A DNA stretch of 64,000 nucleotides from Francisella sp. SYW-9 (GTDB lineage: Bacteria; Pseudomonadota; Gammaproteobacteria; Francisellales; Francisellaceae). Numbering within the stretch: position 1 is the stretch's first letter; every line of letters starts with the position of its first letter. The notes beneath the pieces were generated by a model that was given only the letters and a program-made list of their open reading frames with translations, was not told the DNA's origin and did no database searches. The position numbers were made by a program, and so were the translations under genes. Shown one piece after another: positions 9,262 through 16,764 of this stretch. Location of the stretch: contig NZ_VXKQ01000017.1 in NCBI RefSeq assembly GCF_008711465.1, positions 46,336-110,335 of the forward strand, written 5' to 3'.

Positions 9262-9414
9262 ATATATCTCCTTGGTAAATTTTATTATGTATTTTAAATG
9301 CATAATACAAATGTATTAGAAATTATACTCTAAGTCAAGGTAGTTATTTTATAGATACTATGCAAAAAGCTTAGAAGATGTTAGAATTTCCAAAATGTTT
9401 TTGAGCTTTATTCT

Positions 9415-10152
9415 ATGCAAAATCATAATCTAAAAAAAATCATAATATCGCCGCCTTTTGGCAAATATCTTAAGTTTAAAGAAACTTCTAATGTCTATGG
9501 ATCTTTTACAGTAAGTAGACGTTGGGGACTTATTAAACAAGCAATTAAAACTATTCGCAGGGTAGAGAAAAATGCTTGGCGTAATAAGATTGGTTTACGT
9601 AATCCAGGATTAGCAAATGCAAATCCACCGAAGAGAGCTCAGGATATAATATCATTAGCAGCACTAGAGATAGCAGATTGGCATAGTTTTGCAGAAACTT
9701 TAAAGTTACCAAAATTTGCCAATCATAAAAATATTGAGATAAATATAGGTTGTCCAAATGCTAGTATTGTTGATTTTCCAGCTGAGTTAGCATCTCTATT
9801 TGAAGATAGAAATATCAGTATCAAAATGCCACCAACTGTAGATCATAATGCTAAGATTAGAGAGTACCTTGCGGTAGGTATTACAACTTTTCATTTATGT
9901 AATACTATACCTACAGATAAAGGAGGTATCTCAGGTTATCCGTTACATGAATATAGTTTGCCAGCTATCAAAAAAGCTAGAGAAGAGTTTGGTGATAGCA
10001 TCACTATAATTGGTGGTGGAGGTGTCTACACTATTGAAGATGCTAAGAAATATATAGATGCAGGAGCGGATCATTTATCGCTAAGTTCTATAATGTTTAA
10101 TCCTATTAAAGGTAAAAAGTTAGTTAAAGAGATTGTTAAGAATTTTGGTTAG
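9415..10152 (+). CDS. pyrD: Dihydroorotate dehydrogenase-family protein
   Basis: This flavin-binding TIM-barrel protein resembles dihydroorotate dehydrogenase, which oxidises dihydroorotate to orotate. Seen are NKIGLRNPG near the substrate/FMN region, NIGCPNA for the substrate loop, ISIKMPPTVDHN for the FMN-contacting lysine strand, FHLCNTI, and the FMN phosphate loop IIGGGGVYTIEDAKKYIDAGADHLSLSS. At 245 residues it is clearly shorter than class 1 (about 310) or class 2 (about 340) enzymes and lacks the usual N-terminal part. It sits near pyrF. The family is sure; the exact class and electron acceptor are not. Confidence 0.8.
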   Translation: MQNHNLKKIIISPPFGKYLKFKETSNVYGSFTVSRRWGLIKQAIKTIRRVEKNAWRNKIGLRNPGLANANPPKRAQDIISLAALEIADWHSFAETLKLPKFANHKNIEINIGCPNASIVDFPAELASLFEDRNISIKMPPTVDHNAKIREYLAVGITTFHLCNTIPTDKGGISGYPLHEYSLPAIKKAREEFGDSITIIGGGGVYTIEDAKKYIDAGADHLSLSSIMFNPIKGKKLVKEIVKNFG

Positions 10153-10257
10153 ATATACTTTTTTCATTGTATAAGAGATATTTAAGAAAGTTAGACTGAT
10201 TATAATATAATCTTATAAGTCTTAACAGAGCAAATTATTAAGCCAATTGTTATATAG

Positions 10258-10278
10258 TGACAGATCACTGATCTGTCA
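10258..10278. repeat. Near-perfect palindrome, copy 1
   Basis: The core GACAGATCACTGATCTGTC is two 9-base arms around one central base, extended by one further T-A pair at the ends. It lies in the gap between the convergent pyrD and hydrogenase large-subunit genes. A second palindrome with the same outer GACAG/CTGTC follows 24 bases later. There is no T-run, so it is not an ordinary terminator. Confidence 0.7.
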
Positions 10279-10301
10279 GTTATTTAGTATAGTTATAGAT
10301 A

Positions 10302-10320
10302 GACAGCACATTGTGCTGTC
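10302..10320. repeat. Near-perfect palindrome, copy 2
   Basis: GACAGCACATTGTGCTGTC is two perfect 9-base arms around one central base. It shares the outer five bases and the inner CA/TG pair with copy 1 but differs in the two bases between, with matching changes on both arms. Paired changes that keep the symmetry suggest that the palindromic form itself is selected. Confidence 0.7.
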
Positions 10321-10337
10321 CTACGATAAATCATTAT

Positions 10338-11633
10338 CTAATCTCTATCAATATTCAAAGTTAAGAAATGCGCAGAGCAAGAAATACAAGGGTCATAGTT
10401 ACGAATAACCATCTCAGCATATAGTCTTATATCATCCTCTGGTTTATCTAAACCAAAGTTTTCTAGAGCCATGCGTAAGTCAGCTTCTATACAAGGTAAG
10501 TTTTGTGATGTAGGTGCTGAGATTCTGATTTTCTCAGCTAAGCCTTGATCATTAACCTTGATATGATCTATCTGGATACCACGAGGAGCTTCTACAGCAC
10601 CCCAAGCATCAGCAGCTTTGACAGTATAGTCAACACATGGAGTATCTGTATATGAGTAGTTCTCACAAACGTCCAATGCTCTTTCAATAGCCCAATATCC
10701 TTCAATAGCTCTAGCAACTACTGAATGGAACATATTCCTACTTGGCCATTTAACACCAGTAGCATTAGCCATCTGTTGAATATGCTTAGGAAGTTTGTCG
10801 AAGTTTAGGTTGATTCTAGAAAGAGGGCCTAAAAGTATAGGCTGACCATCAACAGTGGTAGAGTGTAAAGCTGTAGATTGTACAGCATGAAACTCTCTAA
10901 AATGATCATCATACTCACTGATATGGAATTTTTCGCCATCACTAGTGATAACATTATCACCAAATACAGGATATTCAGTAGGGTGAGATAAACTTACCAT
11001 CTTAAATGGAATAGTTGTGTCTGGGAATAATAGTGTCGATACCCACTGGATAACATCTTTAGCTTCATTTAAAGCATCTTTCAGCTTAGGAATCAAAGCA
11101 TGGACTTCTTTAACTAAAGGAGCTTTGTAGAATCCGCCTACTTTCATACCATTAGGATGAACAGATCTACCACCTAAAAGCTTAAGAATATCATTACCTA
11201 AATGCTGTAACTTAACACCGCGTACAACTTCTTTAGGATAGTCTTTTGCCATCTCAATAGCTGATCTATAACCTAAGAAATCAGGAGCAGCTAATAAATG
11301 TACATGTAGATAGTGTGACTCGATCCATTCACCTAAAAACATCAGTAGGCGCATATCATCTATCCACTGAGTCCTAGTAATATCAAATGCAGTTTCATAA
11401 GCTCTTGAGAAGCCTGCTTGATATGCCAGAGGGCAAATACCACAAATACGTGCTACAGCATCTATAATTGCATTTGGTTCTCTACCTTCGAGGAATTTCT
11501 CAAAGTAACGTGGAGGCTCATAGATTCTTAGATCACATTTATCTATTTTGCCATCTTTAATTCTTAAATCTAAAGCACCTTCACCTTCAACACGGGCTAA
11601 AATAGGTACTTCTATAACTGTTTCTCTACTCAT
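10338..11633 (-). CDS. hydA: [NiFe] hydrogenase large (alpha) subunit, group 3b type
   Basis: This is the catalytic subunit of a cytosolic bidirectional [NiFe] hydrogenase that couples H2 to NAD(P)(H). The two nickel-binding motifs are present: ARICGICPLAYQAG near residues 62-75 and DPCISCSAHFL near the C-terminus, each with the paired cysteines. The absence of a signal or membrane anchor and the four-subunit gene order (beta, gamma, delta, alpha) point to the sulfhydrogenase-like group 3b. Nine residues follow the motif histidine, so C-terminal processing by an endopeptidase would be expected. It is the last gene of the minus-strand operon. Confidence 0.93.
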   Translation of the reverse strand: MSRETVIEVPILARVEGEGALDLRIKDGKIDKCDLRIYEPPRYFEKFLEGREPNAIIDAVARICGICPLAYQAGFSRAYETAFDITRTQWIDDMRLLMFLGEWIESHYLHVHLLAAPDFLGYRSAIEMAKDYPKEVVRGVKLQHLGNDILKLLGGRSVHPNGMKVGGFYKAPLVKEVHALIPKLKDALNEAKDVIQWVSTLLFPDTTIPFKMVSLSHPTEYPVFGDNVITSDGEKFHISEYDDHFREFHAVQSTALHSTTVDGQPILLGPLSRINLNFDKLPKHIQQMANATGVKWPSRNMFHSVVARAIEGYWAIERALDVCENYSYTDTPCVDYTVKAADAWGAVEAPRGIQIDHIKVNDQGLAEKIRISAPTSQNLPCIEADLRMALENFGLDKPEDDIRLYAEMVIRNYDPCISCSAHFLTLNIDRD

Positions 11634-11635
11634 AA

Positions 11636-12442
11636 CTATACTCCAGCCTTTTTAAATACATCATCTTGGCTACTGATAAATCTATATTTATCATGAATCT
11701 GTTTATCTGATAAGCCTAACTCTTTTAGTTTACGTGTCATTGCCCCTAGGTTGGCATATTTAGATGCTCCAAAGCAACCATAGCAACCACGTCCAAGTTT
11801 TGGACATATTGCACCACAACCATCTGCGATTACAGGTCCTAAGCATGGCTCACCTTTAGCTACCATTACACAAGTAACACCAGCATGCTTACAAGTTGTA
11901 CAGACTGGATCAACAACTTTCTCAGGTTCTACACCAAAGAGTAGCTGACGAATAGCTTTAAGTATTTGCTCAGTAGTTATCGGACAACCAGAGATTTCAA
12001 AATCAACATTTACATATTCTTTGATAGCTTTAGCAGTTGGAAGATCTTCATCGATGATTACTTGAGTCTCTTGCGGGTAAACAGCTTTTTGCCATTCTAA
12101 AAGCTCAGCATCATTTGTGAAGTTTCTTAGAGCTTGGATACCTCCAGCTACAGCACAAGCACCCATAGATATTACATACTTTGCTTTTTCTCTGATTTTT
12201 TCTAAACGATGAATATCATGATGAGTGTTTACACTACCTTCGATAAATGCGATATCAACTTCAGCAAACTCATCAAGGGGGCCTGCTTCTGCAAAGTGGA
12301 CAATATCAACCATCTCAGCAAGGGTAAGAAGTGATACAGCATCGTTTATTAAAGCAAGCTGACAACCATCGCATGAACTAAATTTATGCACGGCTATTTT
12401 AGGGCGAGGAGCTAAATTTTTTAATTTATCTTGAGCGGACAT
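11636..12442 (-). CDS. hydD: [NiFe] hydrogenase small (delta) subunit
   Basis: This 268-residue iron-sulfur subunit carries electrons from the active site to the flavin side. The proximal-cluster ligands are visible as SSCDGCQLALI (residues about 18-28), MGACAVAGG, and EISGCPITTEQI. Two further cysteine-rich stretches (CTTCKHAGVTC with GEPCLGP, and CGAICPKLGRGCYGCFG) would bind additional [4Fe-4S] clusters. There is no twin-arginine signal, which agrees with a cytosolic enzyme. The gene is two bases from the large subunit and three from the flavin subunit, so translation is probably coupled. Confidence 0.92.
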   Translation of the reverse strand: MSAQDKLKNLAPRPKIAVHKFSSCDGCQLALINDAVSLLTLAEMVDIVHFAEAGPLDEFAEVDIAFIEGSVNTHHDIHRLEKIREKAKYVISMGACAVAGGIQALRNFTNDAELLEWQKAVYPQETQVIIDEDLPTAKAIKEYVNVDFEISGCPITTEQILKAIRQLLFGVEPEKVVDPVCTTCKHAGVTCVMVAKGEPCLGPVIADGCGAICPKLGRGCYGCFGASKYANLGAMTRKLKELGLSDKQIHDKYRFISSQDDVFKKAGV

Positions 12443-12444
12443 AA

Positions 12445-13296
12445 TTATACTCCTTTTATTTCTAGTAGTTTCTTAACAGCTGGATAAGCATATACAGCAC
12501 CATCTTTACAGACAAACTCTTTGCCCATTTGGCAATGACCACAATGCCCGATAGCACATTTCATGCTACGCTCTAAGCTGACAAAAATTTGCTCTTCTGG
12601 TACACCAACTTTAGCAAACTCTTTAGCGACATTTTTCATCATAATCTCAGGGCCAACACTCATTACATAGGTATTCGCATAATCAATGTTTAAATCTGGA
12701 ATTGCTGCAGTTACAAAACCGTCATACCACTTCCATGGACCATGAGGCTCACCAGCGGTAGCAGCTAGAAGTACTTGTGTATTTGGTTGGTTATTCCAGT
12801 TGGTATATTTATCTTGGTAAATAAGTCCAGAAGTATCACGAATACCTTGTACGACATATACTTTGCCATAGTTATTTCTATCTTTCATAATCTCTTCTGT
12901 AGCTGCAACTAGAGGAGCATTTCCAAGACCACCAGTCATGATTACAACATCTTTGCCCTTAGCTTGTTCTATTGGCCAAGAGCTACCAAAAGGCCCTCTG
13001 ACACCGATAGTCTCACCAGTTTTTAGCTTATTCATACCTTTAGTTATACGTCCAACTACTTGGATAGTATGCTCAAAGATATCATCAGCAAAATTTCTAT
13101 CATTAACAATAGATATAGCTACTTCACCAACACCATACAGATACAGCATATTAAACTGACCTGGATGAAACTTATAATTTTTGCGTAACTCTTCATCTAC
13201 AAAGCGTAAACGCAGGGTAAAAATATCATGATCATCTTGGATAAACTCAATTATCTTAGCTTCATGAGGTAAATAAGCATCTTGTGGGTATATCAT
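12445..13296 (-). CDS. hydG: Hydrogenase FAD/NAD(P)-binding (gamma) subunit
   Basis: This 283-residue ferredoxin-reductase-like subunit passes electrons to or from NAD(P). The FAD domain shows the FHPGQFNMLYLYG and GEVAIS region. The nucleotide-binding domain begins with VVIMTGGLGNAPLVAATEE. A C-terminal [2Fe-2S] cluster motif CAIGHCGHCQMGKEFVCKDG supplies four cysteines. The arrangement matches the gamma subunit of archaeal and bacterial sulfhydrogenases and dihydroorotate dehydrogenase electron-transfer subunits. Context in the hydrogenase operon decides between them. Confidence 0.9.
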   Translation of the reverse strand: MIYPQDAYLPHEAKIIEFIQDDHDIFTLRLRFVDEELRKNYKFHPGQFNMLYLYGVGEVAISIVNDRNFADDIFEHTIQVVGRITKGMNKLKTGETIGVRGPFGSSWPIEQAKGKDVVIMTGGLGNAPLVAATEEIMKDRNNYGKVYVVQGIRDTSGLIYQDKYTNWNNQPNTQVLLAATAGEPHGPWKWYDGFVTAAIPDLNIDYANTYVMSVGPEIMMKNVAKEFAKVGVPEEQIFVSLERSMKCAIGHCGHCQMGKEFVCKDGAVYAYPAVKKLLEIKGV

Positions 13297-13298
13297 AA

Positions 13299-14399
13299 TT
13301 ATTTCTCCTCACAAATAGCGTTAATTTCTTCTGTAACATCAATTTTTACAGGGCACCATGTAACGCAACGACCGCAGCCTACACAGCCTTTAGTTTTAAA
13401 CTGTTCTCTCCAAGTACCAAACTTGTGAGTTAGCCATTGGCGATATCTGTGTTTTGGCTCTTCACGGTATAGTTCACCATGAGTGTAGCTATGATCTAAA
13501 CCAAAGCATGAATCCCATTCACGTGTATGCTCACTTTCTTTACCATCTAAGCTTGGTTGCTCTTTTTCTGTGTGGCAGAAGCAAGTAGGGCATGATTGCG
13601 TACAGCTACCACAAGATAGACACCTCTCTGCAACATCTTCCCACTGTGGATGATCATATGAGCTAGTTAGAGCTTTTTCTACTTGAGCTATTGGTGGTAG
13701 AGTTTTCTCTTGCATACTATACACAGCTTTTACTTTTTGCTTAGCTTGGTATGTTTGAGCACCTGTTGCAGGCTCTAATTGTAGAGCTAATATTGTTTGT
13801 CTGCCTTTATCGCTACCTGTCTCGATAACAAAACCGTTCTCAATCTCTGTCATAGCTAAATCAAAACCTTTATCAGCCTCAGGCTTATCACCTAGTGCGA
13901 TACAAAAACAGTTACTATGTGCTGTAGTACAATTAGCTGCTACGATAAACATAGCTTCCCTTCTAGCTTTATAGCGTACATCTTGATAGGCATTTTCAAC
14001 AAATACTCTATCTTGAATTTCAATAGCTCTTAGATCACAAGGTCTGACACCTAGTACAGCATATTTTTTATTATTTAAGCTTTGATTGAATGTTAGCTTA
14101 CCATTCTCATCACGTGAAACTTTCCAGAGTGTTTCTTTCTCTTCAAAAAGCATTGGCTTAACAGATTGAACAGGTACACTCCAACCAAAAGCTTTTTTTG
14201 CATCTGTTTTGATGACTTCATATTTTGCAGGCTCTTGTATATCTACATAACCCCATGGAAGCTCACTTGCATTATTTATATTGTCATAAACAATAGATTT
14301 ATCTCTAACTGCTGGTGCCATAACTTCATAGCCTTGCCCTGAGAAGTAAGAAATCATCCTATCTAGATCATCATGTTTTAAAAAATAAAACTGACTCAT
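13299..14399 (-). CDS. hydB: Hydrogenase iron-sulfur (beta) subunit
   Basis: This protein of 366 residues carries two ferredoxin-like [4Fe-4S] motifs near the C-terminus: CLSCGSCTQSCPTCFC and CVGCGRCVTWCPVKID. It corresponds to the beta subunit of group 3b hydrogenases, which relays electrons within the complex and in some archaea was linked to sulfur reductase activity. The start at 14399 (MSQFYFLKHDD) follows an AAGGAG six bases upstream. A longer frame to 14438 would run into hypE and is less likely. It begins the structural half of the operon. Confidence 0.9.
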   Translation of the reverse strand: MSQFYFLKHDDLDRMISYFSGQGYEVMAPAVRDKSIVYDNINNASELPWGYVDIQEPAKYEVIKTDAKKAFGWSVPVQSVKPMLFEEKETLWKVSRDENGKLTFNQSLNNKKYAVLGVRPCDLRAIEIQDRVFVENAYQDVRYKARREAMFIVAANCTTAHSNCFCIALGDKPEADKGFDLAMTEIENGFVIETGSDKGRQTILALQLEPATGAQTYQAKQKVKAVYSMQEKTLPPIAQVEKALTSSYDHPQWEDVAERCLSCGSCTQSCPTCFCHTEKEQPSLDGKESEHTREWDSCFGLDHSYTHGELYREEPKHRYRQWLTHKFGTWREQFKTKGCVGCGRCVTWCPVKIDVTEEINAICEEK

Positions 14400-14409
14400 A
14401 CCATTCTCC

Positions 14410-15435
14410 TTAACATATTCTTGGTAATTGCTCACCACTTAACCAGTCCACGCGTCTTTTACCACCAAATGTGGTTTTCATAAATACATGTGGCTGTTCA
14501 CTTTTTCTTACGGTTGCTATCACTTGGGCATTTTCTCCTAATGGATGACCCCTTAAGCAGTCTAAAACCTTTTGAGTTTGACTAGGCTTACAAGCGATTA
14601 AAACTTTGCCTTCATTGGCGATATACAATGGATCTAAACCAAGTAGCTCACAAGCTGATTGAACTTCAGTTGATATAGGAAGTTTTGCCTCATCTATCTC
14701 GATAGCTACACTATGTTGGTTAGCCCATTCATTAAGTGTTGCGCCGACTCCTCCACGAGTAGGATCACGCATAGTTTTTACTCTACAGTTATTGTTATAA
14801 ATTGATTCGACTAGGTCATCTAAGGATGTTGCATCACTCACTACTTGGCATTGGAAATCTAGTCCAGCACGTTGTGACATCACAGCGACACCATGATCAC
14901 CTAGAGAGCCATTTATGATAATCTCATCGCCATCTTCAAGAGTATCTCTAGTAACAAAATCATCACGAATTACACCAACTCCAGTTGTATTGATAAAGAT
15001 GCCATCACCTTTACCTTTCTCGACAACCTTAGTATCTCCTGTTACAATCTGGACATTAGCTTTTTTAGCAGCTTCTGCCATAGAGTCTAAGATTATTTTT
15101 AGATCTTTAAGAGGTAATCCTTCTTCTAATATAAGCCCTACAGAGATATAGAGTGGTTTAGCTCCTCCGACTACTAAATCATTGACTGTGCCGTGAATTG
15201 CAAGACTACCAATATTACCACCACTAAAAAAATACGGTGTAATAACATAGCTATCTGTAGTCATCGCAACCTTACCGTTTATCTGTGGTAGTACAGCTTG
15301 ATCTTCTGCTTGAGCTAAATACTGGCTATTAAAACTTTTCTTTATCATCTGCTCTATTAAATGGTGCATAGCTTTACCACCAGCTCCCATAGCTAGATCA
15401 ACAACACCATTTTTGATATTTAATTTCACAGCCAT
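14410..15435 (-). CDS. hypE: Hydrogenase maturation protein HypE
   Basis: HypE takes the carbamoyl group from HypF, dehydrates it to a thiocyanate and donates cyanide for the Fe(CN)2CO centre. The protein (341 residues from the start at 15435, MAVKLNIKNGV) has the PurM-like ATP-binding fold: MTTDSYVITPYFFSGGNIG, then IHGTVNDLVVGGAKP. It ends in the diagnostic PRIC motif with the acceptor cysteine last. A longer reading to 15528 runs backwards into hypD and is rejected because one base after the hypD stop leads to this start. Confidence 0.95.
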   Translation of the reverse strand: MAVKLNIKNGVVDLAMGAGGKAMHHLIEQMIKKSFNSQYLAQAEDQAVLPQINGKVAMTTDSYVITPYFFSGGNIGSLAIHGTVNDLVVGGAKPLYISVGLILEEGLPLKDLKIILDSMAEAAKKANVQIVTGDTKVVEKGKGDGIFINTTGVGVIRDDFVTRDTLEDGDEIIINGSLGDHGVAVMSQRAGLDFQCQVVSDATSLDDLVESIYNNNCRVKTMRDPTRGGVGATLNEWANQHSVAIEIDEAKLPISTEVQSACELLGLDPLYIANEGKVLIACKPSQTQKVLDCLRGHPLGENAQVIATVRKSEQPHVFMKTTFGGKRRVDWLSGEQLPRIC

Positions 15436-15436
15436 T

Positions 15437-16528
15437 TTAGTCTCCGTATTGGTAATGTGCTGCACAAGCACCTTCAGATGAAACCATACACGCTCCCATA
15501 GGTTGCTCAGGAGTACAAACCACACCAAATAACTTACAATCTTTGGGCTCTTTTAGTCCTCTTAGAATATCAGGACAAGCACATTGCTTATGCTCTAGGC
15601 CTTGCACCTCGGGTATTTGATAATACTTTTCAGCATCAAATTTTGAGTATGCATCTTTTATCTCTAAAGCACTATTTGGAATATATCTAAGTCCACGCCA
15701 TTCAAAAGTATCCCTAATTGTTAGGTATTGAGATATTAAATCTTGAGCTAGTTGATTACCGTTTGGTACTACAGCCCTTGTATACTGGTTCTCTACACCA
15801 GTTTTACCAGCATTTATCATCTTAATAAGCATAAGTATAGATTGCAGCACATCTAAAGGTTCAAAACCTGCGACAACCATTGGTTTTTGATATTCTTTAG
15901 TCACCTTATCATAAGCATTACTACCGATAATCACACTGACATGAGATGGACCTAAAAAACCATCGATCTTAACATCTTCAGATAGAATAGCTTGCATAGC
16001 TACCGGCGTAAGTACATGGTTACAAAAGATTAAAAAATTGTCTAACTTTTTAGCTATTACAAGTTGTATAGCTACAGCAGTTGGGGGAGTAGTTGTCTCA
16101 AAACCAATAGCAAAAAATATAACCTTTTTATTAGGATTCTCTTCAGCTAATTTTAGAGCATCTTCTACTGAGTAAATCATACGTACATCAGCACCACGCG
16201 CCTTAGCTTTGATTAGACTATCTTGATGAGATCCTGGTACGCGTAACATATCTGCATAACTACAAAATATCACATCTTTTTGTGATGCTAAAAATATTGC
16301 TTGATCAACTCTTTTGATAGGTAGTACACAAACAGGGCAACCTGGCCCATGTATCATTTTGACATTTGCAGGTAATAGACTAGGAATCCCATAACGGTGT
16401 AAAGCATGTGTATGCCCACCGCAGAACTCCATCAGATTGTATTTTCTATTAGGGTCAACTTCTTTAGCGATTTGTTGTAAAAGACTTTTTGCAACTTTCG
16501 GGGCCCTAAATTCTTGTATGTAATCCAT
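15437..16528 (-). CDS. hypD: Hydrogenase maturation protein HypD
   Basis: HypD is the [4Fe-4S] scaffold on which, with HypC, the Fe(CN)2CO unit is assembled. Family motifs are MEFCGGHTHALHRYG (residues about 37-51), IHGPGCPVCVLP, and GFETTTPPTA, plus the C-terminal cluster cysteines around EHKQCACPDILRG and CKLFGVVCTPEQPMGACMVSSEGACAAHY. The length of 363 residues is normal. It lies between hypC and hypE in the usual order, with one base before hypE. Confidence 0.95.
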   Translation of the reverse strand: MDYIQEFRAPKVAKSLLQQIAKEVDPNRKYNLMEFCGGHTHALHRYGIPSLLPANVKMIHGPGCPVCVLPIKRVDQAIFLASQKDVIFCSYADMLRVPGSHQDSLIKAKARGADVRMIYSVEDALKLAEENPNKKVIFFAIGFETTTPPTAVAIQLVIAKKLDNFLIFCNHVLTPVAMQAILSEDVKIDGFLGPSHVSVIIGSNAYDKVTKEYQKPMVVAGFEPLDVLQSILMLIKMINAGKTGVENQYTRAVVPNGNQLAQDLISQYLTIRDTFEWRGLRYIPNSALEIKDAYSKFDAEKYYQIPEVQGLEHKQCACPDILRGLKEPKDCKLFGVVCTPEQPMGACMVSSEGACAAHYQYGD

Positions 16529-16539
16529 AACATCACCCC

Positions 16540-16764
16540 TTACTTATATTGTAACATTTCTTCAAAATCTTTGAGAGTCTGATGAGCCATTTCTTTGTCT
16601 AATTTGCTTAATGCAAAACCAACATGGATTATTACAAAATCACCAATCTCTACACTCTCAGCAAGTAGTGCTAGCGAGACTTCTTTTTTTACTCCACCAA
16701 CATTTACTACTGCTTGATTATCTTGTTTAATTTCTACAATTTCTGCAGGTATTGCTAAACACAT
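16540..16764 (-). CDS. hypC: Hydrogenase maturation chaperone HypC
   Basis: HypC is a small OB-fold chaperone that works with HypD and delivers the iron unit to the large-subunit precursor. It begins with the diagnostic MCLAIPAEIVEI, in which Cys2 is essential, and has VEIGDFVIIHVGFALSKLD in the middle. Length 74 residues, normal for the family. Its start overlaps the end of hypF by ten bases, indicating translational coupling. Confidence 0.95.
   Translation of the reverse strand: MCLAIPAEIVEIKQDNQAVVNVGGVKKEVSLALLAESVEIGDFVIIHVGFALSKLDKEMAHQTLKDFEEMLQYK

Noticed and set aside
14436..15528. Longer HypE with an N-terminal extension
   Set aside because: The extension is hypD sequence in another frame; HypE family proteins begin at the later ATG.
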